A stretch of 64,000 nucleotides of DNA. Source: Cotesia glomerata. Its lineage: Eukaryota; Arthropoda; Insecta; Hymenoptera; Braconidae. The notes below the pieces were generated by a model. It did no database searches. It had not been told where the DNA came from and worked only from the letters and a program-made list of their open reading frames with translations. Shown here piece by piece: positions 11,901 to 23,900 of this stretch (positions are counted from its first letter, which is position 1; every line of letters begins with the position of its first letter). Location of the stretch: contig NC_058159.1 of the NCBI RefSeq assembly GCF_020080835.1, forward strand, positions 7,068,001 to 7,132,000. The letters run 5' to 3'. The position numbers and the translations under genes were made by a program.

Positions 11901-14900
11901 TTTTTAGCTAATAAATTTTTCCTTAAAGCTGAGGCTAAATGTTCAGCTTTTACCTTAGATAGTCCTAAGTCTCGTACAAGGTCATTCAATTCAAGTTGAT
12001 CGAAGACTTCAGGGTCTTTACTTCTAGGAACACCACTCGGGATGTATTCTTCATCCTCAGAATGGATCTCTTCGGGTTCAGGATCGATTTCTTCAAAGTT
12101 ATCTTCAACTTCCATCTCTTCATGTTCATTCACTGGTTCAGGAGCTGCAGGTTCTTCGACATTCAAAACTCTTTCTGCTGGCACAACTGATGTTACGTTG
12201 GCATATTGAATTTTATGTTTGGTTGTCGAAGAAAAACCTGAAACTTCCGTCGTGCAAAAATAGCAGTTTTGACTCGTTGGTGCAGACCAAATCACAGGTT
12301 TTGAAAATTTCAAGCACTGTTTACTTTTCGTCTGCTCCCAACGAGTAAGCATCGTGTGACACCGATTGCAAAGTGAATGTGGTACCCAAGTTGCTTCCCA
12401 GTTCGTAATCTGGATACCGAAGCAGGTTTCGTAGACATTTTTCAATTTGTTTGAAAAAGATCTACGACTTTTCGTTACTTCAAATTCTCCACATATGTAA
12501 CAGAAGCAATTGGAGTTTTTGTTACATATGTGAGAGACACTTCTTGTCATATTAAACGCTTCAGAAGCCAAGTCACCCACTAATGAAGAGCTGCAGTCAC
12601 TTGATGACGACGCCTGCGAGCCTGCTTTCTCACTCTGACCAGACGCCGATACTGGGATTCCGGGTCCCTGCATCGTAAAACACTTATTACTTGTGCCTGC
12701 CATGACGGCATTCAAGCCGTTAACCCAGGGACTATGCCAGACGGTCCTGTTGCCCGCCGTCACCACGTGGAGGTGCCCTGGTTACAGGCACAAGCATTTA
12801 AGCAAGAAATCGATTCTGAGCCCAAAAAGTTCCTAGAAGTGAAAACCCTGAAACATCAGCTTAAAGAAAAAAAAAAATTTATTAACTAAAAATACAACAG
12901 CTTATTTTTATCGTGATAGGGAAAAAAATCTGATAACATTTTTAAAACGGCGAAAATTCATTAGTGGACTGTTCAGATGTAAGAAGTTTGATTGATGAGT
13001 TAAAGCCGAACACTTTCAGGACGAGGAGTGAAAGTTTTTCATTGCTTTGTCTAAGCGAAGTCTCAAAGCACCGACTCCAGTAGCTCATTTGACCAAAAAT
13101 CATTGAAAAGTTTGTGGTGATCTGAAAATTGCTACACTAGTTAAGCCAACAATCTGGTTCACAATATATCCCTTCTTGTATGTTTGTAGGATAGTCACGA
13201 TCGGAAAATTCCCTACAGTAGAAAAAGAACGGCCAACAAGAAAAGAATTTGAATCATGGTTCTCACAACGTTATGCGAGAATCTCTCATTAATCCTTACA
13301 AGTACTTGCTGCCACCACTTTATATCAAGCTTGACCTTATGAAGCATTTTGTCAAAGCTCTCGATAAAAATGGCAACTGTGTTAAGTACTTGGACGAAAA
13401 TTTCCAGCTATAAGTGACAATAAATTGAAAGAAGGAATTTTCTTGCCCCAAATTCGGACTCAATTCCAGGATGCTAATCTTGAGTATGAGATGCACAAGA
13501 TTGAGAGAGCAGCTTGGGGAAGTTTTAAGGAAGTATCTGAAACAGGGAATGTGAATACAAAATTGCACTATTTACAATCTCATCTTTCACACTTTCCTGA
13601 AAATCTTGGTATTCAGTGAAGAAAGAGAAGAAACATTCCATCAAAACATGAGTGGATGTCAATATGATGGTAGATCATTGTTGGACTCTGAAGAGAGATT
13701 TACCCGAAGAAGAGAGGAAACGAAAGAGAAACCCTTTATGCAGGACGTTTGAAGATAAAAAGGGTGAGATATAAGCGGGAGAACGAATTAAAATTCAAAT
13801 CCAAAGGGTTTTGATGATATTTTCCGAAAAATTAATTTTTAAGTCTTAAGACGAAATACTTTTTTTATGCACCACAGATCGAATGATATGATTTTTTATT
13901 TATTTTGAATAATAATCCTCGATTTTTATTATATTACATTTGATTTTTTCCAATTTTCGGGGTTTTTGCACATTTGTTTGATGTTTTCGAGACGTCTGAG
14001 TTATAAAAGTTGGAGATTTATATGTCGTCGATAAACCTACATGAAAATCATCATATATTTAGCTCAATACATTTTTTTTTATCACAATATTGGGAATTTT
14101 TTGTTTTTTTTCGCAATTTTCATGGGTTTTTCGGGATTTACTTAGACTTTTAATGGCTGCTGGTCTGAGTACACTTCAGATAAGTATAAAGCAGATCGAA
14201 ATACATGAAAATCATGCATAGTTAGAATCTAAAAAAATTTTTCAATCACCAAAACCCCCAATTTTCCAGTTTTTCGGTTTTACAGTTTTCTCAAAATCCT
14301 AGGGTGTAGGGGCCAAACGGACCTCAAATTCGGGTTCAGCGGGTCAAATTACATGGGAATATATGTGGCGCGTCCCAAGTACAGACAACTTTTTTTTTTT
14401 TGTGTGCCGGTGTTAATAATGAACATAAAAAAATTTGTTCTTAAAACTATTGAAATAACATTTGACCCGGATACAAGTTAGTACGGCTGAAAAGTTACTA
14501 GGAGAGAAAAAACGATTTTTTTATTGATTAAAAAAAATTTTTTTTACAAATTAGTAAAATATAGACTTTTAATAATAAATTAGGACTAAATTGGTATGAA
14601 TCAGAGAAATTTTAAAATTTTAGTCATTTTCCCATTTCGCATGGAATGCCCCTATAATTTTTTCGTTTATATTTGATTGGTTTTATTTTGCTAGTATTTT
14701 AAATTACCAATTACCGTCTCTGATATTGAATAGTTAATTTTTATTGATAATTGTTAAAAAAAAAAATAAAAAATTTGTTTTAATAAATAAAAGTACTTAC
14801 ATTGAAACATTTAAAAATACAGAGAGTAAGAATTCATTGTAAATAGCCATTGAAATGAATCTACTTTCATTGAACTCCGAGGGAGCTTTCCTGACAACAA

Positions 14901-17900
14901 TGCAGAGTCGTATTCCCCAGACTAGAAACATTACTTCCACTGAAAATATAAAGTTAAATTATTGTTTTAATTCCGGTCACAATAAATATATTCTAAGGAA
15001 GATCTAAAGTTCTTACAATTAATTACTTTTTATCTTGAAACTTACAATATCTTTAATTAATTAAATTATAATCAAGATGAAGGATAAAGCGACGACTCTG
15101 AAAATTCTGATAGATTGAGATTAAAGTTGATTAAAAATATATCCGAACAAAAATAGTTTCACTGTAAAAAAATCGCGCCAAGTCCACGTTCATAAGACTA
15201 TTAAGAATAAAAAATTTGTTTTTTTCTTTACAAAAATATATAAAATAAAAAAATTAAAAAATCCATGTAACCGATATGATTGTTTATGATTTTCGGAAAT
15301 TAAAAAAAATTTTGTTACAAATTAAAAAATTAAAAAAAAAATTTGGAACGTATTTAGTGTGCGCGGTTGCAAAATATTTTACTTTTAATAAAATTCGTAA
15401 AATCTATTTACTAGGACTTTAAAAAAATTGAAATACACAATGACGCACACTAAGTACGTTCAAAAATTTTTTTCTTAATTTTTAAATTTATAACACAATT
15501 TTTTTTAATTTCCGAAAATCATAAACAATCATATCGGTTACTTGGATTTTTTAATTTTTTTATTTTATATATTTTTGTAAAGAAAAAAACAAATTTTTTT
15601 TTCTTAATAGTCTTATGAACGTGGACTTGGCGCGATTTTTTTTACAGTGAAACTGTTTTTGTTCGGATTTTAGTATTTTTTGTAATTATAATAAAAATTT
15701 ACAATTGGTTCCAACTAAAATCTCGCGTTGGTTGCATTTTTTATAGCAAACTATCCCCTTGAAACTACAGTTTATGTAAAAATAATTCCAGCGCACCTTG
15801 ACGGGTGTAGATGCAAGCTGTGAAATATCTTTTTTTAACTGTAGTTTCCCATCTAATAAAGGATTACTATGCATTCTCGAATTATTTAGTCTGTGGCAGA
15901 TCACTTTGCTCATCGAAAAAAAGTCAGGATCGAAATTTTTGCGTTGCTATAGTTTGTGCGGATTAAATTTAATAATTTCAAGTAGATTAATTGTTATAAG
16001 TGAATATAATTAATTAATAACAGTCAAATAAAGTATTAATTACTGTTATAATATACAATTTAGGAATAAAAAGTACCGTAGAATTAAATAAAATTTTGCA
16101 ACCTCAAAATACCGTTCTGCTTACAGTAAGCACAGTCGGTAGTCTGGCGCTCCGTTTACAGCAGATTTGAACGGAACTTGGCGCCAGATTCTACCGAATC
16201 TGTGGATTCCAAGGTTACTAACTTATAAAGTTATTTTTAATATTAAAATAATAATGAACTTTCAGAGTTTTATGATCTTTACTTTAAGACTAGTAATGAA
16301 AAATATTTAATAAAATAACAGTGTCTTTTCTTAGAGTTTTTTGCTTGGAGAAACTATACAGAAGGTAAATTAATTATATAGAAAATATAATTCCGGAAAA
16401 AATTCAAATTAAATCTTGACAATAGCACCAATTTTATTCTATTGAAGTTATTAAATGCACTAATAGAATTTGTAAAGAAAAAATAATTATAATTTTATCT
16501 AAATTACAGATGTAAAAATGAAAAAAAAAAATGTTCCCGAGGTAATAATAATCCTGAAAGTTAATGAATATCATTGCAATGCAGTTAATGTTTTTTATCT
16601 CTCTTGTTACCCGATGGAATCAGCAAACGATTTTATGGGCGCACTTGTTGCACGAAACAGATCTGTGAATATCCATTTTAGTGATGTTTGGTTTTAGATG
16701 AATTATATAACTCTATTCGGTTATTTATTGACTAGTAATTTAATAAAAATAAACTACTATATTTTTTGGCCTTTTTGAGACCCAAATAATTTATTCTCAG
16801 AGTAAAAAAAGGTAAATTACATAATAACTTACGTGTAGTGAAACTATGATCCCACCAGTCTGTTTTACATAAATAGGCTTTGAGATCATCAGCAGTTCGG
16901 CCGACGATAACAACCGGCGGTGCAACGATTGTTCGAATTCCCAGAAAGACGGTGAATATCGTGACTATTATCCCCAGACGTTTCAATAAGTTCATGTCTG
17001 TTATTTTTACTGCTTTTGCTGATTTTACTCGGAATATCACTGATATTCTACAATAAAAAAATTTTATTAATTATTTTTTTTTGTTTTTAATCACAATATA
17101 TAAATTTTAAAAATGATTCACTATTATAAGATCAATTTTTGAAAATTAATTTTCTTTACTAAAAAAAAAATTTTTTTTTGTTCTAAAATTGATTAAAATT
17201 TTTCGGTGCAAGTAAACTTTTTTTTTGTATAAAAATTATTTATTTTTACAATAAAAAATTCAATGAATAAAATATTGCGATAAATAAATATCAGGATTGA
17301 CAAATTTTTTATCGGAAAAATGTTTTACCCGTAAAAAAACAAATACACAGCTAAAAATAAGGTTAATTAATGCAATTTTTTTCAGTACAACAAACAACCA
17401 ATCCATTATTTGGATACGAATAAAATCAACTGTGCTCGACAATATTTGAACTTTTACCTCTCATTAAAATTAATCCCTGGGAATCAGAAGCTTTTTATAA
17501 TATAAAACGTGATATTCACTGGCTGTTTGCTTTCTGAAGCAAGCATCCCACTGGTTAATTATGCTATTTTTTTTCGTAAAAATGATAAAAGGAGTATTTG
17601 TTTTAGCATTGACGCTGCGAAGGAAAGGTCGAAAAGTGGAGGGGTGGATGGGTGGGATGAAATCCCGTAAATATGTAGAATCCAGGATGTAGGGTATCGG
17701 GAGGGAAATAAAATTAAAATTAGTTAAGTCTACGACAGGAGAAGTATAACCAGCGATACGTGTGACGCGATTATCACCGGTAACGTTGTTACTGTCAGTT
17801 AATTGATTACCAGTGCCGGCGGGCGAAATGGCTTTAAAGATATCGCCCCTCTAACTTTCACTGAAATTCGATTTACTTTAGTAATAAATTAACGTCAGTA

Positions 17901-20900
17901 CTACCCACTAACTTCATAAATCACTAACTATTAATTTTTTCATACCTTCGTTTTTGCTCTTACATTTATTTCACTTCTAATATAGTCAACAACGCTACAA
18001 TCATGCGAGAATTTTTTGATATTTAATAAGCTTCATTGCCTGTTTTATAAATGGGCGATTCCGTACTCGCAGGTGCAACATTTAGACTCACTCAAGGCTT
18101 CTTACTAAGAAAAAAATAATAGTTTAAAAAAACTAAAAACACGCTTTTTATAGAAAACCAAACTAAAAAATAGAAAATAAATTTAAATTAAGAATAGTGT
18201 AAATAAAAAAAATGTATTTTATTTTAAAAAAAGCGTGAGGTGCATGGTGTCAATAGTTATAAATATTTTATTGACAGATATGAGTAGAGTGATTATCATT
18301 TTGATAATATCTTAAAAAGCACCCCATGCTTTTTTTAAAATAAAATACATTTTTTTTATTTACACTATTATTAATTTATATTTATTGAAATTTTTAACAC
18401 TATTCTTAATTTAAATTTATTTTCTATTTTTAGTTTGGTTTTCTATAAAAGCGTGTTTTAGTTCTTTAAACTATTATTTATTTTTACTTTTAGTTTGGTT
18501 TATTTATAAAAGCGTGATTTTTAGTTTTTTAAACTATTATTTGTTGATTATCAAAAATATTCAGGCGCGCAAATTACCCACGGAGAGTTACATACTGACA
18601 TACTGACATACTGACATACAAGTGAAGCTAATAAAAAATAATTATTTATAAATATTATAAATACGGGGAATCAGAGTTCGATTTCGGAGAGCGAGCCTGA
18701 GAAACGGCTACCAGAACCAAGGAAGGCCGCAGGCGCGCAGATTACCCACGGAGAGTTACTGACATACTGACAAACTGACATACAAGTGAAGCTAATATAA
18801 AGCGTGTAATAAAAACTCTTTTTAAAGAAATGACTGGTCGCAGGATTACATTGTAATCTATTTTACAAAAATTAATATAAAAAACATTTAATAAAATGTC
18901 TAAATAGACACAGGAGAGGTTCAAAGTGCTATCGCGGGTGCAACGAAATCGGCCCACCATTAAAGGTCATGAAGCTAGAATGAAAAAAGTCTGTTAATTA
19001 TGGAATATTTATTAAATTATTTTTACATTCTTTAAAAGAATACAAAACAAACTAATTTTTAATTTAAATAAAATTATTAAAAGAAATAAATGTTATAAAT
19101 TATTCACTTTTTATCCAGTCGCGGGTGCACGTAAACTATCGCGGGTGCAACATGTCTCACTGTAGTAAATATAAACATTTCCATGTAACTTTAAATTAAA
19201 GATATGAGATCATAGATGCTGTATCACTAATTAGCACTTTCCTATGTAACTAAAATAAATTATTTGTTTGGAATGGTCGGCGATTTATCAGACTTAAGGT
19301 TCATCTTCAGAATCGCTGTAAACATCAGAAACGCGTAACTTTTGCGTAACTTTTTTTGCAACTTTTCTACGTTTTTTTTTTAGTAGCAGTTATCAAAACT
19401 AATTTGCTTTTCAAATTAGACTTCGACGTTCGTGCAACACAAATGCTCTTACCCTTCTCAAATTGAAAAAAATTGGTATAAAAAAAGTAACAAATACTGT
19501 GATTTAAAAATTTATGTCAAAAATCGTCTCCCGCGGAATCGCCCAAATGTTTATTAATACTTAATCAGTTATTTATTAAATTAAAATTATGAAAAATTCA
19601 TAAATTTTATTAAAAATAATATATTAATTGATAATAAATATTTATTTGAACTCTTGAATAAAAAATTAGTGTCATATTTCCGTATAAAAATTTTTTACAA
19701 CCCCATGATTCGCATGTAAATGTAAATTAATAATTTTTTTTTCTAAAATCTATTAAAATATGTTTTTTTCCAGTACCCGAGTCGAAAAAATAAACTTAGA
19801 TGAGCTTAAATCAATTATTTTAGTATAGCAGTGAGATTCATTTAAGTTAATTTTTTCAACTCGGGTATTATTGTATTTTTTATCACTTCAAATAAACAAA
19901 CTGATATTTCTTTTGTTTAAAAAATTTTTTTTGTATATTTTTTATGTACAAATAAAATTGTTTTTAATTTGTAAACTTTTTTTTTTGCCAAAAAATTTAA
20001 GAAAAGTCTCTTATTTAATTAATTATTCAAAGTTAAAAAAAATTTCTTATAAATAAATTTATCTAAAAATCAAACTTAGATAAATTAAAATTTTTTTACA
20101 GAATTTGATTTTTTTTCTAATTCCTTCTCTCACCAAAAAGTCCCCAGAGAGCATTAACCCCTAATTTAAATATTCAAAAAATTTCAATAAATATTCCTTA
20201 CTGACTCGCGAAATTCCCCGAAAAGTGACAAGTAATGCTTCACCCTTTGAACTAACTGTCAATCGATCATCTTCGTCTCGCAGGCACATTTTCTCATTTT
20301 AATTTCTGCCCTCTCTTCCGTCCGTCAACCGAGGAAGTTATTGTCGTGACAGGAGTACCAAAACGCACGAGGGATGTCAAAAACCCCAGACATAATAAAA
20401 TGGGCTTATAGTCCCTCTTCCTCTTTATTATTTCTACCCGTCTGACACTCTATCTCGAATACGTTTTTCCTCCCAAATATCCAACGAGTTTTTCCAACAA
20501 ACCACACATAATAATGATAATAATAATATATATCTATATAAATTATGTTACCACAGTAATTTATATTCACATCTATCGTTCGCTGCAATCAGACTCACCA
20601 TGAATTTAAATGTCCTCATAAAACTACATTGTCCCTTTTTATTTAAACTTTAATTTATATTTTACTAATTCAGTAATTTTAGATTAAAAATTTTATAAAT
20701 TACAATTGTGTTTTATTCAGTCCGCGACTTTATCAGCTTATTTAAATTTCCCTAATTTTATATTTAACAATCATAATTATAAAATTTTAATTCTATTAAG
20801 CGTTTAAATAAAATAAGAAAAAAAAATAATAAAATTCACTTTAATTCCCTGTCGAAACGTTACGAATTATTTATCTCCATACTTTTGATAGAATTTTTTT

Positions 20901-23900
20901 ATTCATATTTATTTTATATATTTATACTATTATTTTTCACATTTATATATTTTTTTTATTATCTGATTCGTAATAAAACTAAATCATTTATATTTATCTT
21001 CATTCCAGTATTTCAGCCCGCGCAATTTAATAAAAAAATAAATATTTCCCCAATAAAAATTTAAAATAAATTTTATTTTTCAAGGCTCTAAAGCTTGTAG
21101 TGCTGAAATTTAATTTTTTACCCTTCAGAGTTATAAAAAAAAAAAAATCATGTGAAGTTAATTACATATGCGTGACACTGCGCAGCGAATTACGAATTTT
21201 CTTTAGATCTCGGCAAAATACGTCTCTACTATGTGGCGAAACTCAAAGAGTAGTTGATGAATAATTATAAAGTCGGCTGTGCTTTTCCTTGCGAGTCTTA
21301 TTTTCTCGGTACAATTTATAATTATATTAACTATTTTTTATTTTATTTCCTGAGTCGACACCTCTTGACAGATAGTTTCTCTCTCAGAACTTGAAAGGAA
21401 TATCAAGCTCACTAAATACTCTAATAAAGGGTACGGTTCAAGAAATTCAAGACAAGTGTCTTTATACGTGTCGCTTTCTGCTCTTTCACTTTTGCTCTCT
21501 ACTCATAATTTATATCACATTATATTACATTCAAGTCTATGTTTTAGTATGCTAGTTGAATTCATGAGTATTTTATCTCAAAGTTAATGCACCATTGCGT
21601 CCATTATTTCTCCGACGAATTGGTTACTCTTGTCTTCTCAGATATCTTGAACTTTATAGCTTTTTTATTTCCTCCTAAATAAAATTCGAAATAAATATTT
21701 ATCGCAACTTATTAATTTTTTTTTATTTTATTAAAAAATGCGTCGAATAAAATTTTTTTCTTAAAACGTGACCTAAAATAATTAGCTTTTTTCAATAGAG
21801 TATATTTTTTTTAAGCTTTCGTATTTTTGTGAGATGTTGAATAGAATCCCAGAAATGTCTTTTATTTTCATTCAAGCAATTTTTTTTCCATAAAAAAATA
21901 ATCCAACTCTTTTGAATTTTTTTTTCTTAAGTACGAGAAAATATTTTCTAAAAAAAAATTACGAAGGCTAATATGAATTAATCTTTAAAAATAAATGAAT
22001 ACAATTAATAATATTCAAAATAAAATGAGATTCTTCTTATCTTCTAATTCTTGGCTTCAAGAATTTTTCTCTTGATTCAAGATAATTTTTTTTCGTGTAT
22101 GTTTACATACCTCCAGGTTTTGAGCATCAAAGCGCCATAAGTAAGAGAAAATCCGATTTCCCTGAGCCAAACGCGGATCGTGCAAGTTACCACATTTGGG
22201 CGGGGGTACATCACAATTGTCTGAAAGTTTTAAATTAATTGATTACTTTTTTAATAATAACGGTAAAAAAATTTTTTTATTAAAAATTCCAATGGATTTT
22301 TTGATCTCGAGTTGCGACGATTTTTTTTTTATCAAGCAAAGTATATTTTTCAATCAAACGTTTAATAGATATTCATATTGAAAAATTTCATGCCTCGCAA
22401 TTATCAATGAAAGTCACGAGAATTCTATTGGATATTCCATATTATATTTTAAATATAAAAGATTTATTGAATGTTATTACTGGGGCTTGTAAATACGGTA
22501 GAGATATTTCAAAAATTAAAAATAAAATAACGGGTTCGGTCTCTGACTTTGAATGAGCTTTAGAAGATTATTACTTTTTCAACAGTTCTCCAGCCGGATA
22601 AACAAACATATTTGATAAAAAATTCAATATGTACTTACTGTGAAGTAAATGAAAAATGCGCCGAGAACAATGACACGCAGCAGAACCGGGCTCGCAGCTT
22701 TCACCACCTGGAATTTCAGTTTTAAATTTAAATGTTAATCGTTTCGGGGAAAACAAGCCGGCTTTGTTTCATTTTCAGCGAACGGGAATCGATAAATGAC
22801 CGGTTCTCCAGATAGTTTAGTTTCTTGAAATCGGCGATTATATATATGCATGCATAATGGATATTATATATATCTAGGGGTATCGATTTCACCCGGCGGT
22901 AAGGTAAATAATTGAAGGAAATTGAACTGACTGGTAGTACGGCTACGGCTATGGCCACGGCTACGGTCGTGTGGTCAACAAGTAGAGCTTCTGTTCTATT
23001 CTAGTTTGTACTACTCCCAGTACCAGCAAGTAGAATTACCTGACGGGGTTTACTGTCGTCGTTCGATACTGCTGACCATGCTATATATAATTATGTCTCT
23101 TGGTCATTTTATTGACCCTTTATACCAAACTCAAGAATTCAATTAATTTCATATCAATTAATATTCATTTTAGCTCCGACTGTTTTATTTTTTAAAAAGC
23201 TTTTATTTTTAATCAAGTAAAATTTACTTTTTTCTTTTGATAAATTTTAAAATGTATTTAAGAAAACATTTTTTTTTTTAAGTAAATCAATCTTACACGG
23301 AAAAAAATTTCTGGGAAAATTTACGATATAACTATTGTAAAGCTGGACTATACTTTAATTATTATTATGAATCGTCAAATATTTTAGAAGAAAATTTACT
23401 ATTTATTCATGAAATTTTACAACTTACTATTGTAATTTCACCCAATAATTATTGTATTAAGGAAGTTCGAGCGTAACTAATGAGTCAAAATAGTGTTAAA
23501 ATTTTTTTTAAATTTTAGTTTTCCCAATATTCGTCAAAATTCTTTATTTTAATTTAAAATAATTTAAACAATTCAATAATTGATGATTTTTACTTATTTA
23601 ATAAAGTAAAGTACTAAAATGACTTTCGTATTTATTTCAGCCGTTGACGCAATGTTGTCAAATCTTTATTCGAATAAATGGCTGACGATAAACGAGTTAC
23701 AAACATAAAATTTGGCTTTAAATAATTCCAAAATTATATCGGTAATGTATTATTATTAAATTGTTTTTATATTTTGCAATAATCCAAGTTTCTTATGTAT
23801 ACCCGACTAGAAATTTCAGTGAGGCAGTGATTTGGTGCAAGTAAGGCATGCCGAATTCCAAACTTGCGGTAAGTGAGGCATCTAAACCAGTCTTGGCCCA

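Larger units (their letters stand above)
10174..14413. mobile_element. Palindromic 4.2-kb transposon D2 with two head-to-head gene copies
   Basis: Ends ACACCGGCACACAAAA (10174) and its complement (to 14413). The outer ~700 nt of each arm (10174-10890 and 13700-14413) are near-identical in inverted orientation. Inner arm parts are gene copies: a nearly intact one on the minus strand and a deleted one on the plus strand, with their 5' ends at the centre (12704-12827). The distance from gene stop to terminus is 627 and 624 nt, so arms correspond base by base outside the gene. The target duplication is uncertain (TTAAT-like on both sides). Confidence 0.82.
8599..14652. mobile_element. 6.05-kb TA-flanked composite transposon D
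   Basis: TIR GGGGCATTCCAT at 8599-8610 and ATGGAATGCCCC at 14641-14652, each abutting TA. The phrase GTGACTGGTGGGACA occurs four times on the left side (8612, 8792 with changes, 9951 and 9973 with one change). Its own body appears non-coding; most of its length is two later insertions, foldback D1 and palindromic element D2. It fills most of receptor intron 8. Confidence 0.65.
18052..19545. mobile_element. Non-autonomous transposon F with CGGGTGCAAC motifs
   Basis: TIR TGGGCGATTCCG at 18052-18063 and its complement at 19534-19545. The phrase CGCGGGTGCAAC (or one change) recurs at about 18066, 18933, 19120 and 19140. No ORF. It contains a foldback (18116-18480) and the 18S-derived repeats (18562-18798). 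It lies in receptor intron 6. Confidence 0.65.

Noticed and set aside
18664..18749. A genuine 18S rRNA gene
   Set aside because: Only an 86-nt segment with several changes and an abrupt switch to unrelated repeat sequence.
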